From contig NZ_JAAGWG010000002.1 of NCBI RefSeq assembly GCF_010682065.1, positions 1 to 64,000 on the forward strand: DNA of 64,000 nt, written 5' to 3'. A program made the position numbers and the translations under genes. Shown here one piece after another: positions 27,837 through 36,858 of the stretch. Within the stretch, counting starts at the first letter, position 1, and every line of letters starts with the position of its first letter. This DNA is from Blastococcus saxobsidens (GTDB taxonomy: Bacteria; Actinomycetota; Actinomycetes; Mycobacteriales; Geodermatophilaceae). The notes beneath the pieces were generated by a model. The model saw only the letters and a list, made by a program, of their open reading frames with translations, was not told where the DNA came from and ran no database searches.

Positions 27837-28685
27837 ATGACCCAGCCCTCACCCCCCTCCCCGCTGCCGCTCGCCAGCGACGGCTACCCGGTCGCCGGCG
27901 GTGTCGCCCGCCGCCCCGCGGGCGCGGACGAATCGGTCCGCGCCAACCGCCTCTGGTGGGACGCCGCCGCCCCCGCGTACCTGGCCGAGCACGGCTCCGA
28001 CCTCGGGGACGCGGACTTCCTGTGGTGCCCCGAGGGTCTGCGGGAGGCCGACGCGCACCTGCTCGGGGACGTGGCCGGACGACGGGTCCTGGAGATCGGC
28101 TGCGGCTCGGCGCCGTGCGCGCGGTGGCTGCGCTCCGCCGGGGCCGACGTCGTCGCCCTGGACCTGTCCGCCGGCATGCTGGCCCGCGCGGCCGAGCTCA
28201 ACCGCTCGACCGGCATCACCGTCCCGCTGCTGCAGGCCGACGCCGGCGCGCTGCCGCTGGCCGACGGCAGCGTGGACCTGGCCTGCTCGGCCTTCGGCGG
28301 GCTGCCGTTCGTCGCCGACGTCGAGGGCGCGCTGCGCGAGGTGGCGCGGGTGCTGCGTCCGGGTGGCCGGTTCGTCGCCTCGGTGAACCACCCGATGCGC
28401 TGGCCCTTCCCTGACTCCCCGGACCCCGAGGACCTGCGGATCGTCTCCTCCTACTTCGACCGCACGCCCTACGTGGAGACCGACGGCTCCGGGCGCACCG
28501 TCTACGTGGAGCACCACCGCACCGTCGGTGACTGGGTGCGGGCCGTCGTCGGCGCCGGGCTGGTGCTGACGGACCTGGTCGAGCCGGAGTGGACGCCCGG
28601 CCGGATGCAGACCTGGGGCCAGTGGTCACCGGAGCGTGGCGAGCTGGTGCCCGGCACGCTGATCCTGGCCTGCGCCCGACCCTGA
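27837..28685 (+). CDS. class I SAM-dependent methyltransferase
   Basis: The 282-residue protein has motif I VLEIGCGSAPCARWL near 83-97, the acidic end of beta-2 in VVALDLSAGML, DLACSAFGGLPF and the post-motif VLRPGGRFVASVNHP. The substrate is unknown; close family members in actinobacteria are simply annotated methyltransferases. The ATG at 27837 is preferred to an earlier frame start, which would overlap the rpsA promoter on the other strand. It is divergent from rpsA and convergent with the acetyltransferase gene. Confidence 0.85.
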   Translation: MTQPSPPSPLPLASDGYPVAGGVARRPAGADESVRANRLWWDAAAPAYLAEHGSDLGDADFLWCPEGLREADAHLLGDVAGRRVLEIGCGSAPCARWLRSAGADVVALDLSAGMLARAAELNRSTGITVPLLQADAGALPLADGSVDLACSAFGGLPFVADVEGALREVARVLRPGGRFVASVNHPMRWPFPDSPDPEDLRIVSSYFDRTPYVETDGSGRTVYVEHHRTVGDWVRAVVGAGLVLTDLVEPEWTPGRMQTWGQWSPERGELVPGTLILACARP

Positions 28686-28713
28686 ACCTCAGGTCGAGGT
28701 TCTGGGTCCGGCG

Positions 28714-29259
28714 TCACCAGAGGTCGCCGTCGCGCCAGTCGCAGGTCAGCTCGCCGTCCAGGTCCAGCGTCGCCGTCCCGGGCAGGACGAACACCGCCTC
28801 GTCGTCGTCGGGCGTGCGGATCCGGCCCGACGGCGTGAGCGCCCACGTGCTCCCCCGCCACGGCTGCCAGCCGCGGGCGGCGTAGAGCGGGGCTCCGTCG
28901 TCGGTGGCGCCGAGCGCCCCGGCGTCGTAGCCGCGGCGCACGACGTCCTCCAGGGCGGCCATGACCGCCGAGCCGTGACCGCGGCGCCGGGCCGCGGGGT
29001 GGACCGCGACCGCCTCGACGTAGCCGGCCCGCAGCGCCCGGCCGTGGTGCAGCAGCCGCCGCTGCACCACGGACCCGTGCGCGACCAGCGCGCCGTCGAC
29101 GTGCACGAGCGCGTGCAGGCCGCCGAGCGCGTGGTCCCAGTCGGCGTCGCCGAAGCCCTCGTCGAAGCACACGTCGAGCAGCCGGCGGACCTCGACCAGC
29201 GCCGCCGGCCCCAGCTGCGCGGTGTGCCGCAGCGTCAGGCCGTCAGTGGGCGGCGGCAT
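28714..29259 (-). CDS. aminoglycoside 2'-N-acetyltransferase-like protein (AAC(2')-I family)
   Basis: The 181-residue GNAT-fold protein matches AAC(2')-Ic in length and in blocks recalled from that family: DWDHALGGLHALVHVDGAL near 40-58, VVQRRLLHHGRALRAGYVEAVAV near 63-85, the acetyl-CoA loop RRRGHGSAVM, LYAARGWQPWRGST, RTPDDDEAVFVLP and the terminal CDWRDGDLW. The family acetylates the 2'-amine of aminoglycosides such as gentamicin and tobramycin; mycobacterial members are chromosomal and their native role may lie in cell-wall metabolism. The start overlaps the polA end by 17 bases, so it is probably co-transcribed with polA. Confidence 0.83.
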   Translation of the reverse strand: MPPPTDGLTLRHTAQLGPAALVEVRRLLDVCFDEGFGDADWDHALGGLHALVHVDGALVAHGSVVQRRLLHHGRALRAGYVEAVAVHPAARRRGHGSAVMAALEDVVRRGYDAGALGATDDGAPLYAARGWQPWRGSTWALTPSGRIRTPDDDEAVFVLPGTATLDLDGELTCDWRDGDLW

Positions 29260-32002
29260 CCCAGCTGGCACCGACGCCGACCGAGACCTCCAGCGGCACG
29301 GACAGCTCCGCGGCACCGGCCATCTCGCGGCGGACCAGCGTCTCCAGGGCGTCCTTCTCCCCCGGCGCCACCTCGAGCACCAGTTCGTCGTGCACCTGGA
29401 GCAGCATCCGCGACTGCAGACCCTCGGCGGTGATCGCCTTCTCCACGTTGAGCATCGCCACCTTGATGACGTCGGCCGCCGAGCCCTGGATGGGCGCGTT
29501 GAGCGCCATCCGCTCGGCCATCTGCCGGCGCTGCCCGTTGTCGCTGGTGAGGTCGGGCAGGTAGCGCCGCCGGCCCAGCGTGGTCTCGGTGTAGCCGGTC
29601 TGGCGGGCGTCGTCCACGACGCCGTCGAGGTAGTCGCGGATCCCGCCGAAGCGCTCGAAGTAGGCGTGCATCTGCTCGCGCGCCTCCTCGACGGAGATGC
29701 GCAGCTGCCCGGACAGCCCGTAGGCGCTCAGTCCGTAGGCCAGGCCGTAGCTCATCGCCTTGATCCGTCGGCGCATCTCCGGGTCGACCTCGGAGATCGG
29801 GATGTCGAAGGCCCGCGAGGCGACGAAGGAGTGCAGGTCCTCCCCCGACATGAACGCCTCGATCAGCCCCTCGTCGCCGGAGAGGTGCGCCATGATCCGC
29901 ATCTCGATCTGGCTGTAGTCCGCCGTCATCAGGGACTCGTAGCCCGAGCCGACCACGAACGCCTGGCGGATGCGCCGGCCCTCGGCGGTGCGGATCGGGA
30001 TGTTCTGCAGGTTCGGGTCGGTCGAGGACAACCGGCCGGTGGCCGCGATCGTCTGCTGGAAGGTGGTGTGGATGCGCCCGGCGTCGTCGACCATCGGGAT
30101 CAGGCCGTCGATGACCGTACGCAGCCGGGTCACGTCGCGGTGCCGGAGCAGGTGCTCCAGGAACGGGTGCCCGGTGGAGGCGAGCAGCGACGTCAGCGCG
30201 TCGGCGTCGGTCGTGTACCCGGTCTTGTTCTTCTTCGTCTTGGGCAGGCCCAGCTCGTCGAAGAGCACCGCCTGCAGCTGCTTCGGCGAACCCAGGTTCA
30301 CCTCGCGGCCGATGACGGCGTAGCACTCGGCGGCCGCCGCGGCGACGCCGTCGGCGAACTCCTTCTGCAGGTCGTGCAGGAAGTCCAGGTCGGCGGCGAT
30401 GCCGCGGTACTCCATCGAGGCCAGCACGCGGGTGAGCGGCAGCTCGATGCCGCCGAGCAGGTGGTCCCCGCCGCGCTGCCCGAGCACCTGCTCGAGCGCG
30501 TCGGACAGGTCGTTGACCGCCACGGCCTTCAGCACGTCGGCCTTCGCGGCCTCGGCGGCGACGTCGTCCTCGGTCGGGCCGAGCCCGTCGAGGGTCAGCT
30601 GCCCCTCGGGCTCGGCGGCGTCCTTGAGCTCGCGGCGCAGGTAGCGCACCGCGAGGTCGCCGAGGTCGAAGGAGCGCTGCCCCGGCAGGGCCAGGTAGGC
30701 GGCGAGCGCGGTGTCGCTGACCACGCCGGCGAGCTCCCAACCGCGCGACCAGATCGCGAGCAGCGGGCCCTTGACCTCGTGCACGGCCTTGGGCCGGTCG
30801 GCGTCGGCCAGCCACGCGGCGAGCGCCTGCTCGTCGGCGACGTCGAGGTCCGGACCGAGGTCGACGAAGGCGGTGTGGTCGTCGGCCGCGGCCAGCCCCA
30901 GGCCGGTCAGCTCCCCGGTGCCACGGCCCCAGGTGCCGCGGAAGATGAGCCCGGTGCGGCCGGTGCGCGCGTGCGCGTCCAGCCAGGCGCCGAGCCCTCC
31001 GGCGGGGACCTCGTCGACGGTGACGTCGAAGCCGCCCTCCACCTCCGGCTCGGCGCTGGTGAGCGTGGCGAACAGCCGGTCGCGGAGCACCCGGAACTGC
31101 AGGTTGTCGAAGAGGGTGTGGACCTCGTTGCGGTCCCACGCCTGGACCGCGAGGTCCTGCGGGCCGACCTCGAGGGGCACCGCGCGGTCGAGCTCGGTGA
31201 GCCGCCGGTTCTGCAGCACCGAGGAGAGGTGCTCGCGCAGCTTCTCCCCCACCTTGCCCTTGACGGTGTCCACCTGGTCGACCAGCGCGTCGAGCGAGCC
31301 GTACTCCCGCACCCACTTGGCGGCCGTCTTCTCACCGACGCTGGGGATGCTCGGCAGGTTGTCGCTCGGGTCGCCCCGGAGCGCGGCGAAGTCGGGGTAC
31401 TGCGTCGGGGAGAGGCCGTACTTCTCCTCGACGGCCTCGGGGGTGAACCGGGTCATGTCCGAGACGCCCTTGCGCGGGTAGAGCACCGTGACGTGCTCGT
31501 TGACCAGCTGGAGGGCGTCGCGGTCGCCGGTCCCGATGAGCACGTCCATGCCCTGCTCCACCGCCTGCACGGTGAGCGTGGCGATGACGTCGTCGGCCTC
31601 GTAGCCCTCCGCGGTGATGACCGGGACGCGCAGCGCCCCGAGCACCTCCTGCACCAGGCTGACCTGGCCGCGGAAGTCCGTCGGGCTCTCGGCCCGGTTG
31701 GCCTTGTACTCGGCGAAGATCTCGCTGCGGAAGGTCTTGCGCCCGACGTCGAAGGCGACGGCGAGGTGCGAGGGCTGCTCGTCGCGCAGGATGTTGATCA
31801 GCATCGACGTGAAGCCGTAGACGGCGTTCGTCGGCTGGCCCGTGGTCGTCGAGAAGTTCTCCACCGGCAGCGCGAAGAACGCGCGGTAGGCCAGGGAGTG
31901 CCCGTCCAGCAGCAGCAGCCGCGGCCGTCGGGTGGCGGGAGGAGCCGTCGCGGTGGGGGCGGCGGACGGCGGGGCGCTGGGGGTACTGACCGGAGCGGAC
32001 AT
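29243..32002 (-). CDS. polA: DNA polymerase I
   Basis: PolA fills gaps and removes RNA primers during replication and repair. The 919-residue protein has an N-terminal 5' nuclease domain (about 28-320, LLLLDGHSLAYRAFFALP and EGYEADDVIATL), a middle 3'-5' exonuclease-like domain, and a C-terminal polymerase with motif A DYSQIEMRIMAHLSGD, motif B RRIKAMSYGLAYGLSAYGLS and motif C LLQVHDELVLEV. The exonuclease-like region lacks the acidic metal-binding residues (the first strand reads TGLIFRGTWG), so proofreading is probably absent, as in other actinobacterial PolA. A TAGGAT -10 eight bases before the ATG suggests a leaderless mRNA. Confidence 0.97.
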   Translation of the reverse strand: MSAPVSTPSAPPSAAPTATAPPATRRPRLLLLDGHSLAYRAFFALPVENFSTTTGQPTNAVYGFTSMLINILRDEQPSHLAVAFDVGRKTFRSEIFAEYKANRAESPTDFRGQVSLVQEVLGALRVPVITAEGYEADDVIATLTVQAVEQGMDVLIGTGDRDALQLVNEHVTVLYPRKGVSDMTRFTPEAVEEKYGLSPTQYPDFAALRGDPSDNLPSIPSVGEKTAAKWVREYGSLDALVDQVDTVKGKVGEKLREHLSSVLQNRRLTELDRAVPLEVGPQDLAVQAWDRNEVHTLFDNLQFRVLRDRLFATLTSAEPEVEGGFDVTVDEVPAGGLGAWLDAHARTGRTGLIFRGTWGRGTGELTGLGLAAADDHTAFVDLGPDLDVADEQALAAWLADADRPKAVHEVKGPLLAIWSRGWELAGVVSDTALAAYLALPGQRSFDLGDLAVRYLRRELKDAAEPEGQLTLDGLGPTEDDVAAEAAKADVLKAVAVNDLSDALEQVLGQRGGDHLLGGIELPLTRVLASMEYRGIAADLDFLHDLQKEFADGVAAAAAECYAVIGREVNLGSPKQLQAVLFDELGLPKTKKNKTGYTTDADALTSLLASTGHPFLEHLLRHRDVTRLRTVIDGLIPMVDDAGRIHTTFQQTIAATGRLSSTDPNLQNIPIRTAEGRRIRQAFVVGSGYESLMTADYSQIEMRIMAHLSGDEGLIEAFMSGEDLHSFVASRAFDIPISEVDPEMRRRIKAMSYGLAYGLSAYGLSGQLRISVEEAREQMHAYFERFGGIRDYLDGVVDDARQTGYTETTLGRRRYLPDLTSDNGQRRQMAERMALNAPIQGSAADVIKVAMLNVEKAITAEGLQSRMLLQVHDELVLEVAPGEKDALETLVRREMAGAAELSVPLEVSVGVGASWDAAAH

Positions 32003-32010
32003 CGCCGTCG

Positions 32011-32016
32011 ATCCTA
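32011..32016 (-). promoter_or_regulatory. -10 element of a probable leaderless polA mRNA
   Basis: TAGGAT on the minus strand lies eight bases before the polA ATG and 41 bases from the oppositely directed -10 of the thioesterase gene. Confidence 0.55.
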
Positions 32017-32057
32017 GGGGCGCACACCGACACCGATGGAGGCCACGCGGCGGCGGT

Positions 32058-32063
32058 TACGGT
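32058..32063 (+). promoter_or_regulatory. -10 element of a probable leaderless thioesterase mRNA
   Basis: TACGGT ends six bases before the GTG start at 32070, placing the transcription start at the start codon. The same hexamer and spacing precede the decarboxylase gene at 39813. Confidence 0.5.
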
Positions 32064-32069
32064 GCCGGG

Positions 32070-32486
32070 GTGACCACCCCTCCCCCGGCCTGGCTCCCGG
32101 ACGGCATCAGCAGCCCGCTCGACGACAAGCTCGGCGTCCACATCACCGACTGGAACCCCGACCGGCTGGTCGCCACCATGCCGGTGGCCGGCAACGAGCA
32201 GCCCTTCGGCCTGCTGCACGGCGGGGCGACCTGCACGCTGGCCGAGACGATCGGGTCGATGGCCGCGGCCGTGGGCGCCGGTCCCGACCGCCAGGTGGTG
32301 GGCATCGAGCTCAACGTCAGCTACCTGCGCGCGGCGACGAGCGGCACCGTCACCGCCGTCTGCACCCCCGTCCGGCGCGGCCGGACCCTCTCCACGTTCC
32401 TCATCGAGATCAGCGACGACCGGGGCCGGCAGACGGCCAGCGCACGGCTCACCTGCATGACGCTGAACGCGTCGAAGAAGGCCTGA
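32070..32486 (+). CDS. hotdog-fold acyl-CoA thioesterase (PaaI-like)
   Basis: The 138-residue protein has the PaaI/YdiI-type signature QPFGLLHGGATCTLAETIGS near 44-63 and the beta-strand run VVGIELNVSYLRAATSGTV. These thioesterases hydrolyse aromatic or medium-chain acyl-CoA; the exact substrate is unknown. The GTG start follows a TACGGT box by six bases, so the mRNA is probably leaderless. It is divergent from polA, a neighbour pairing common in actinobacteria. Confidence 0.88.
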   Translation: MTTPPPAWLPDGISSPLDDKLGVHITDWNPDRLVATMPVAGNEQPFGLLHGGATCTLAETIGSMAAAVGAGPDRQVVGIELNVSYLRAATSGTVTAVCTPVRRGRTLSTFLIEISDDRGRQTASARLTCMTLNASKKA

Positions 32487-32616
32487 GCGCCGGGCCGTGA
32501 CCGATCGCACCGGCCCTCCGGCGTGTCGCAGAAAGGTCACAGCTCGGTCCGCGCCTGCGGCCCGCGCCGAGAACTGCGTTAGGTTCCCTCCTCAACGAAT
32601 CCGCCGAGGAGGTCGA

Positions 32617-33981
32617 GTGACGCACCCGACGGACCGTGTCCGCCGGCACGGTCGACGAAGCAGTCCCACGAGGACGGGGGCTCGTACGCCGGCCGGTAGG
32701 CCGCCGCGTCGACGCCTGACCGTGCTGCGGCTGCTGTTGATCGGCCTGTTCACCGCGGGGCTCGCCGCCCTGGTGCCCGGAACGGCGCACGCCGCCGAGG
32801 ACGCCGCGGAGCAGATCTCGGGCACGATGCGGACCAGCGTCAGCGGTCCCATCGAGGGCATCGAGGTCGTCGTCACCACGCCGGACGGTGACGAGGTCGG
32901 CACCGACGAGACCGACGAGAACGGCCGGTTCGTCGTCGACCTCCCCGGCCCCGGCCAGTACACCGTGACCGTCCCCGAGGACTCCCTCCCCGACGGCGTC
33001 GAGTTCAACTCCGGCAACAGCCGGACCGTGACCGTCGACCCCGGCCGCAACCAGGGCGTCATCATCGGCCTCGACGACGGCAGCGGCGGCGCGGGCGGCG
33101 GCAACCTCCGGTGGGTGCAGCTGCTCGTCGACGGCTTCCGCTTCGGCCTGCTGATCGCCATGGCCGCCGTCGGCCTGTCGCTGATCTTCGGCACGACCGG
33201 CCTGACCAACTTCGCGCACGGCGAGCTGGTGACCGTCGGCGCCATCGTGGCCTGGTTCATCAACGTCGAGGGTGGGGTGCCGCTGATCCCGGCCGCCCTG
33301 CTGGCGATGCTCATCGGAGCCGGCGTCGGCGCCATGAACGAGCGCCTGCTGTGGCGCCCGCTGCGCCGCCGCGGCACCGGCCTGGTCGCCGCGCTGGTCA
33401 TCTCGATCGGCCTGTCGCTGCTGCTCCGCTACGCCTACCAGATCTTCTTCGGTGGCGGCTCGGAGGCCTACGCGGACTACCGCGGTCAGCGGGCGGTCAG
33501 CTACGGCCTCTTCACCATGACGAACAAGGACCTGGCGTCGATCGTCATCGCGCTCGTCGTGCTGGTCCTCGTCGCGCTGATGCTGCAGAAGACGAAGATC
33601 GGCAAGGCGATGCGCGCGGTCAGCGACAACCGCGACCTGGCCGCCTCCTCGGGCATCGACGTGAACCGGGTGATCCTGGTCGTCTGGATGATGGGCGGGG
33701 CCCTGGCGGCCCTCGGCGGCGTGCTCCTCGGTCTGTCCGACGAGGTGCAGTGGGACATGGGCTTCCGCCTGCTGCTGCTCATGTTCGCCGGCGTCACGCT
33801 GGGCGGGCTGGGCACCGCCTACGGCGCGCTCGTCGGGAGCATCGTCGTCGGCGTCTTCGTCCAGATGTCCACGCTGGTGGTCCCCAACGACATCAAGTAC
33901 GTCGGCGGGCTCCTGCTCCTGATCGTCATCCTCATGGTGCGGCCGCAGGGCATCCTCGGCAGCCGGGTTCGGGTGGGTTGA
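32617..33981 (+). CDS. livH: branched-chain amino acid ABC transporter permease LivH with an N-terminal exported beta-domain
   Basis: LivH is one of two permeases of a HAAT-type importer. The GTG at 32617 has GAGGAGG five bases upstream. Residues 1-35 are basic; 36-59 form a signal-like helix ending in AHA, suggesting cleavage near 59/60. Residues about 65-150 form a carboxypeptidase regulatory-like/Ig beta-domain (ISGTMRTSVSGPIEGIEVVV, GRFVVDLPGPGQYTVTVPE). A Gly linker leads to the permease from about 165, with FGTTGLTNFAHGELV near 189-203 and a terminal MVRPQGILGSRVRVG. The extra exported domain is not part of standard LivH. It heads livH-livM-livG-livF. Confidence 0.9.
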   Translation: MTHPTDRVRRHGRRSSPTRTGARTPAGRPPRRRLTVLRLLLIGLFTAGLAALVPGTAHAAEDAAEQISGTMRTSVSGPIEGIEVVVTTPDGDEVGTDETDENGRFVVDLPGPGQYTVTVPEDSLPDGVEFNSGNSRTVTVDPGRNQGVIIGLDDGSGGAGGGNLRWVQLLVDGFRFGLLIAMAAVGLSLIFGTTGLTNFAHGELVTVGAIVAWFINVEGGVPLIPAALLAMLIGAGVGAMNERLLWRPLRRRGTGLVAALVISIGLSLLLRYAYQIFFGGGSEAYADYRGQRAVSYGLFTMTNKDLASIVIALVVLVLVALMLQKTKIGKAMRAVSDNRDLAASSGIDVNRVILVVWMMGGALAALGGVLLGLSDEVQWDMGFRLLLLMFAGVTLGGLGTAYGALVGSIVVGVFVQMSTLVVPNDIKYVGGLLLLIVILMVRPQGILGSRVRVG

Positions 33982-33984
33982 GCA

Positions 33985-34983
33985 ATGGGTGAGTTCATCG
34001 ACGCACTGGCGATCGCCGTCAAGGCGGGACTCGGCTTCCAGGCCGTCTTCCTCGCCCTGCTGGCCATCGGCATCAACATGCAGTTCGGGTACACCGGCCT
34101 GCTCAACTTCGGCCAGATCGCCTTCGCCCTCCTCGGCGGGTACGGCATCGCCATCTCCGTCAGCCAGTGGGGCCTGAGCTTCTGGCTCGGCGTGCTGATC
34201 GGGATCGCCGCCGCCGTCGTGCTGGCCCTGCTCCTCGGGCTGCCCACGCTGCGGCTGCGTGCGGACTACCTGGCGATCGCCACGATCGCCGCGGCCGAGG
34301 GTCTGCGGCTGGTGTTCCGGTCGGTCTCGGCCACGCCGGTCACCAACGGGTCGCGCGGCATCTCCGGCTTCAACCGGGAGTTCGTCGAGCTGGCCCCCTG
34401 GGACACCGGGCGCCGGTACTCGATCCTGGGCACCTTCTGGAGCGGCGCCGACCTGTGGGTCACCGCCGTCGGCTGGACCCTGGTCGCGCTCGCCTCGCTG
34501 CTGGTGTGGGGCCTGGTGCGCAGCCCCTGGGGCCGGGTCGTGCGGTCCATCCGCGAGGACGAGGACGCCGTCCGCGCGCTGGGCAAGAACGTCTACGTCT
34601 ACAAGATGCAGGCGCTCGTCCTCGGCGGCGTCTTCGGTGCCCTCGGCGGCATGATCTACGCCCTCGGCACGGGCTCGACCACCCCGGACCAGTACCAGAA
34701 CGCGAACACGTTCCTGGCCTACGCGGCGCTCATCCTCGGCGGGGCGGCGCGGGTCCTGGGGCCCGTGGTCGGGGCCATGCTCATGTACTTCATCATCCAG
34801 TTCGCCGACTCCGGGCTGCGCAGCCTGATCGAGACCGGCGTCATCCCCGAGGGTCTGCTCACGACGACCGACGTCGCCCAGATCCGCTTCGTCATCATCG
34901 GTCTCGGGCTGATCCTGCTGCTGGTCTTCCGGCCGCAGGGCATCTTCGGTGACCGGCGAGAGGTGATGCTCGATGCCCGCTGA
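33985..34983 (+). CDS. livM: branched-chain amino acid ABC transporter permease LivM
   Basis: The second permease of the importer has 332 residues and about nine membrane helices. It contains GYTGLLNFGQIAFALLGGYG near 32-51, the family motif, the cytoplasmic coupling loop RAVSDN-like WGRVVRSIREDEDAVRALGKNV, and the closing VFRPQGIFGDRRE. It starts three bases after the livH stop, and its end overlaps livG by 11 bases. Confidence 0.94.
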   Translation: MGEFIDALAIAVKAGLGFQAVFLALLAIGINMQFGYTGLLNFGQIAFALLGGYGIAISVSQWGLSFWLGVLIGIAAAVVLALLLGLPTLRLRADYLAIATIAAAEGLRLVFRSVSATPVTNGSRGISGFNREFVELAPWDTGRRYSILGTFWSGADLWVTAVGWTLVALASLLVWGLVRSPWGRVVRSIREDEDAVRALGKNVYVYKMQALVLGGVFGALGGMIYALGTGSTTPDQYQNANTFLAYAALILGGAARVLGPVVGAMLMYFIIQFADSGLRSLIETGVIPEGLLTTTDVAQIRFVIIGLGLILLLVFRPQGIFGDRREVMLDAR

Positions 34984-35959
34984 GCCCATCCCCACCGGCG
35001 CGACCGCCTCGGGGGGCCGTGCGCCGGCCCGGCTCGCCCAGGCGGCGCTGCGCGACATCCCCTGGGAGGTCGGCGTCGCCAAGCCGGACCCGACCATCGT
35101 CGTCGACGGCGTGACCCGGACCTTCGGCGGGCTCACGGCCGTCTCGGTCGACCACCTGGAGATCCAGCGCGGCGGCATCACCGGCCTGATCGGGCCGAAC
35201 GGTGCCGGCAAGACCACGCTGTTCAACCTGCTCACCGGGTTCGACCAGCCCGACGGCGGCACCTGGACCTTCGACGGCCGGTCGCTCGGCAAGCTGGCGC
35301 CCCACCAGGTGGCCCGGCTGGGCGTGGTCCGCACCTTCCAGCTGACCAAGGCGCTGTCCCGGCTCACCGTGCTGCAGAACATGCTGCTCGGCGCGCAGGG
35401 GCAGAAGGGCGAGGGCTTCTTCTCCGCGCTCGTGCCGGCGCTGTGGCGCGGGCAGGAGCGGGCCAACACCGAGAAGGCGATGGAGCTGCTGCGGCGGTTC
35501 AAGCTCGACGCCAAGAAGGACGACTTCGCCGGCACCCTCTCCGGGGGCCAGCGCAAGCTGCTCGAGATGGCCCGTGCCCTGATGAGCGACCCGAAGGTCG
35601 TCATGCTCGACGAGCCGATGGCCGGCGTGAACCCCGCGCTGACCCAGAGCCTGCTCGGGCACGTCAAGGACCTCCGCGAGGAGGGCATGACGGTGATCTT
35701 CGTCGAGCACGACATGGACGTCGTCCGCGACATCAGCGACTGGGTCGTGGTCATGGCCGCCGGCAACGTGATCGCCGAGGGGCCGCCGGAGTCGATCAGC
35801 CAGAACCAGGCGGTCGTCGACGCCTACCTCGGCGCGCACCACGACGCCCCGCTCACCATCGAGGACGAGGACCGGCAGCTGGCCGAGGCCGAGGCCGCCA
35901 TCGCCCGCGAGTCCGACGGTCCGGGCACCGGGACCGACCAGGGAGGCAAGGCGCGATGA
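34973..35959 (+). CDS. livG: branched-chain amino acid ABC transporter ATP-binding protein LivG
   Basis: LivG is an ATPase subunit of the importer. The 328-residue protein has Walker A GPNGAGKT at 74-81, signature LSGGQ at 189-193, Walker B ending MLDEP near 211-215 and the switch His in VEHDMDVV. It carries an unusual N-terminal extension of about 40 residues and an acidic C-terminal tail of about 45 residues beyond the typical 255-residue LivG. The start overlaps livM by 11 bases and the stop overlaps livF (ATGA). Confidence 0.94.
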   Translation: MPAEPIPTGATASGGRAPARLAQAALRDIPWEVGVAKPDPTIVVDGVTRTFGGLTAVSVDHLEIQRGGITGLIGPNGAGKTTLFNLLTGFDQPDGGTWTFDGRSLGKLAPHQVARLGVVRTFQLTKALSRLTVLQNMLLGAQGQKGEGFFSALVPALWRGQERANTEKAMELLRRFKLDAKKDDFAGTLSGGQRKLLEMARALMSDPKVVMLDEPMAGVNPALTQSLLGHVKDLREEGMTVIFVEHDMDVVRDISDWVVVMAAGNVIAEGPPESISQNQAVVDAYLGAHHDAPLTIEDEDRQLAEAEAAIARESDGPGTGTDQGGKAR

Positions 35960-36837
35960 GCACCATGGACAACCCCGCCAGCGAGGACCCGATGTTCCAG
36001 GTCGGCGAGGGCGGCGACGGCGGGACGCCGGACGAGCGCGCGATCGCGGCCGGCACCGAGCTGTCCCCCGCCGAGAAGGCCGCCACCCGGGGGGAGCACG
36101 AGCGCCTCGCCGAGGGCGCGCTGGTCCGGGGCGACGAGCTGGTGGCCGGGTACGTCCCCGGCGTCAACATCCTCAACGGCTGCGACTTCTACCTGCAGGA
36201 GGGCGAGCTCGTCGGCATCATCGGCCCGAACGGGGCCGGCAAGTCGACGCTGCTCAAGACGCTGTTCGGGCTGATCCCGGTCCGGTCGGGCGCGGTCACC
36301 CTCCGCGGCGAGGACATCACCTCCGCGCCGGCGCACCGGCTGGTGTCGCTCGGGGTCGGCTACGTGCCCCAGAACAACAACGTGTTCCCCTCGCTCAGCA
36401 TCGAGGAGAACATGGAGATGGGCGCCTACCTGCGTCCCAAGGTGTTCCGGGAGCGGTTCGACTACGTCGCCGACCTGTTCCCGATGCTCGGCGAACGCCG
36501 GAAGATCAAGGCCGGGTCGCTGTCCGGCGGTGAGCGGCAGATGGTGGCCATGGGCCGGGCACTGATGATGGAGCCGTCGGTGCTGCTGCTCGACGAGCCC
36601 TCGGCGGGCCTCTCCCCCGCCTACCAGGACGAGGTGTTCATCCGCTGCCGGCGGATCAACGCCACGGGCGTCTCGATCATCATGGTCGAGCAGAACGCAC
36701 GCCGCTGCCTGCAGATCTGCGACCGCGGGTACGTGCTGGACCAGGGGCGCAACGCCTACACCGCGACCGGCGAGTCGCTCATGCACGACCCGAAGGTCAT
36801 CGAGCTCTACCTCGGGACGCTGGCCAAGGCGCACTGA
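35956..36837 (+). CDS. livF: branched-chain amino acid ABC transporter ATP-binding protein LivF
   Basis: The second ATPase subunit has 293 residues with Walker A GPNGAGKS at 90-97, signature LSGGE at 189-193, Walker B LLLLDEPSAGLSP and VEQNARRCL with the family's usual non-His switch region. An acidic N-terminal extension of about 55 residues precedes the normal LivF start. It closes the operon and is followed by a terminator. No substrate-binding gene lies on this strand; the binding protein is encoded convergently at 37009-38343. Confidence 0.94.
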   Translation: MSTMDNPASEDPMFQVGEGGDGGTPDERAIAAGTELSPAEKAATRGEHERLAEGALVRGDELVAGYVPGVNILNGCDFYLQEGELVGIIGPNGAGKSTLLKTLFGLIPVRSGAVTLRGEDITSAPAHRLVSLGVGYVPQNNNVFPSLSIEENMEMGAYLRPKVFRERFDYVADLFPMLGERRKIKAGSLSGGERQMVAMGRALMMEPSVLLLDEPSAGLSPAYQDEVFIRCRRINATGVSIIMVEQNARRCLQICDRGYVLDQGRNAYTATGESLMHDPKVIELYLGTLAKAH

Positions 36838-36858
36838 CCCGACCCGCTCCACCCCCGG

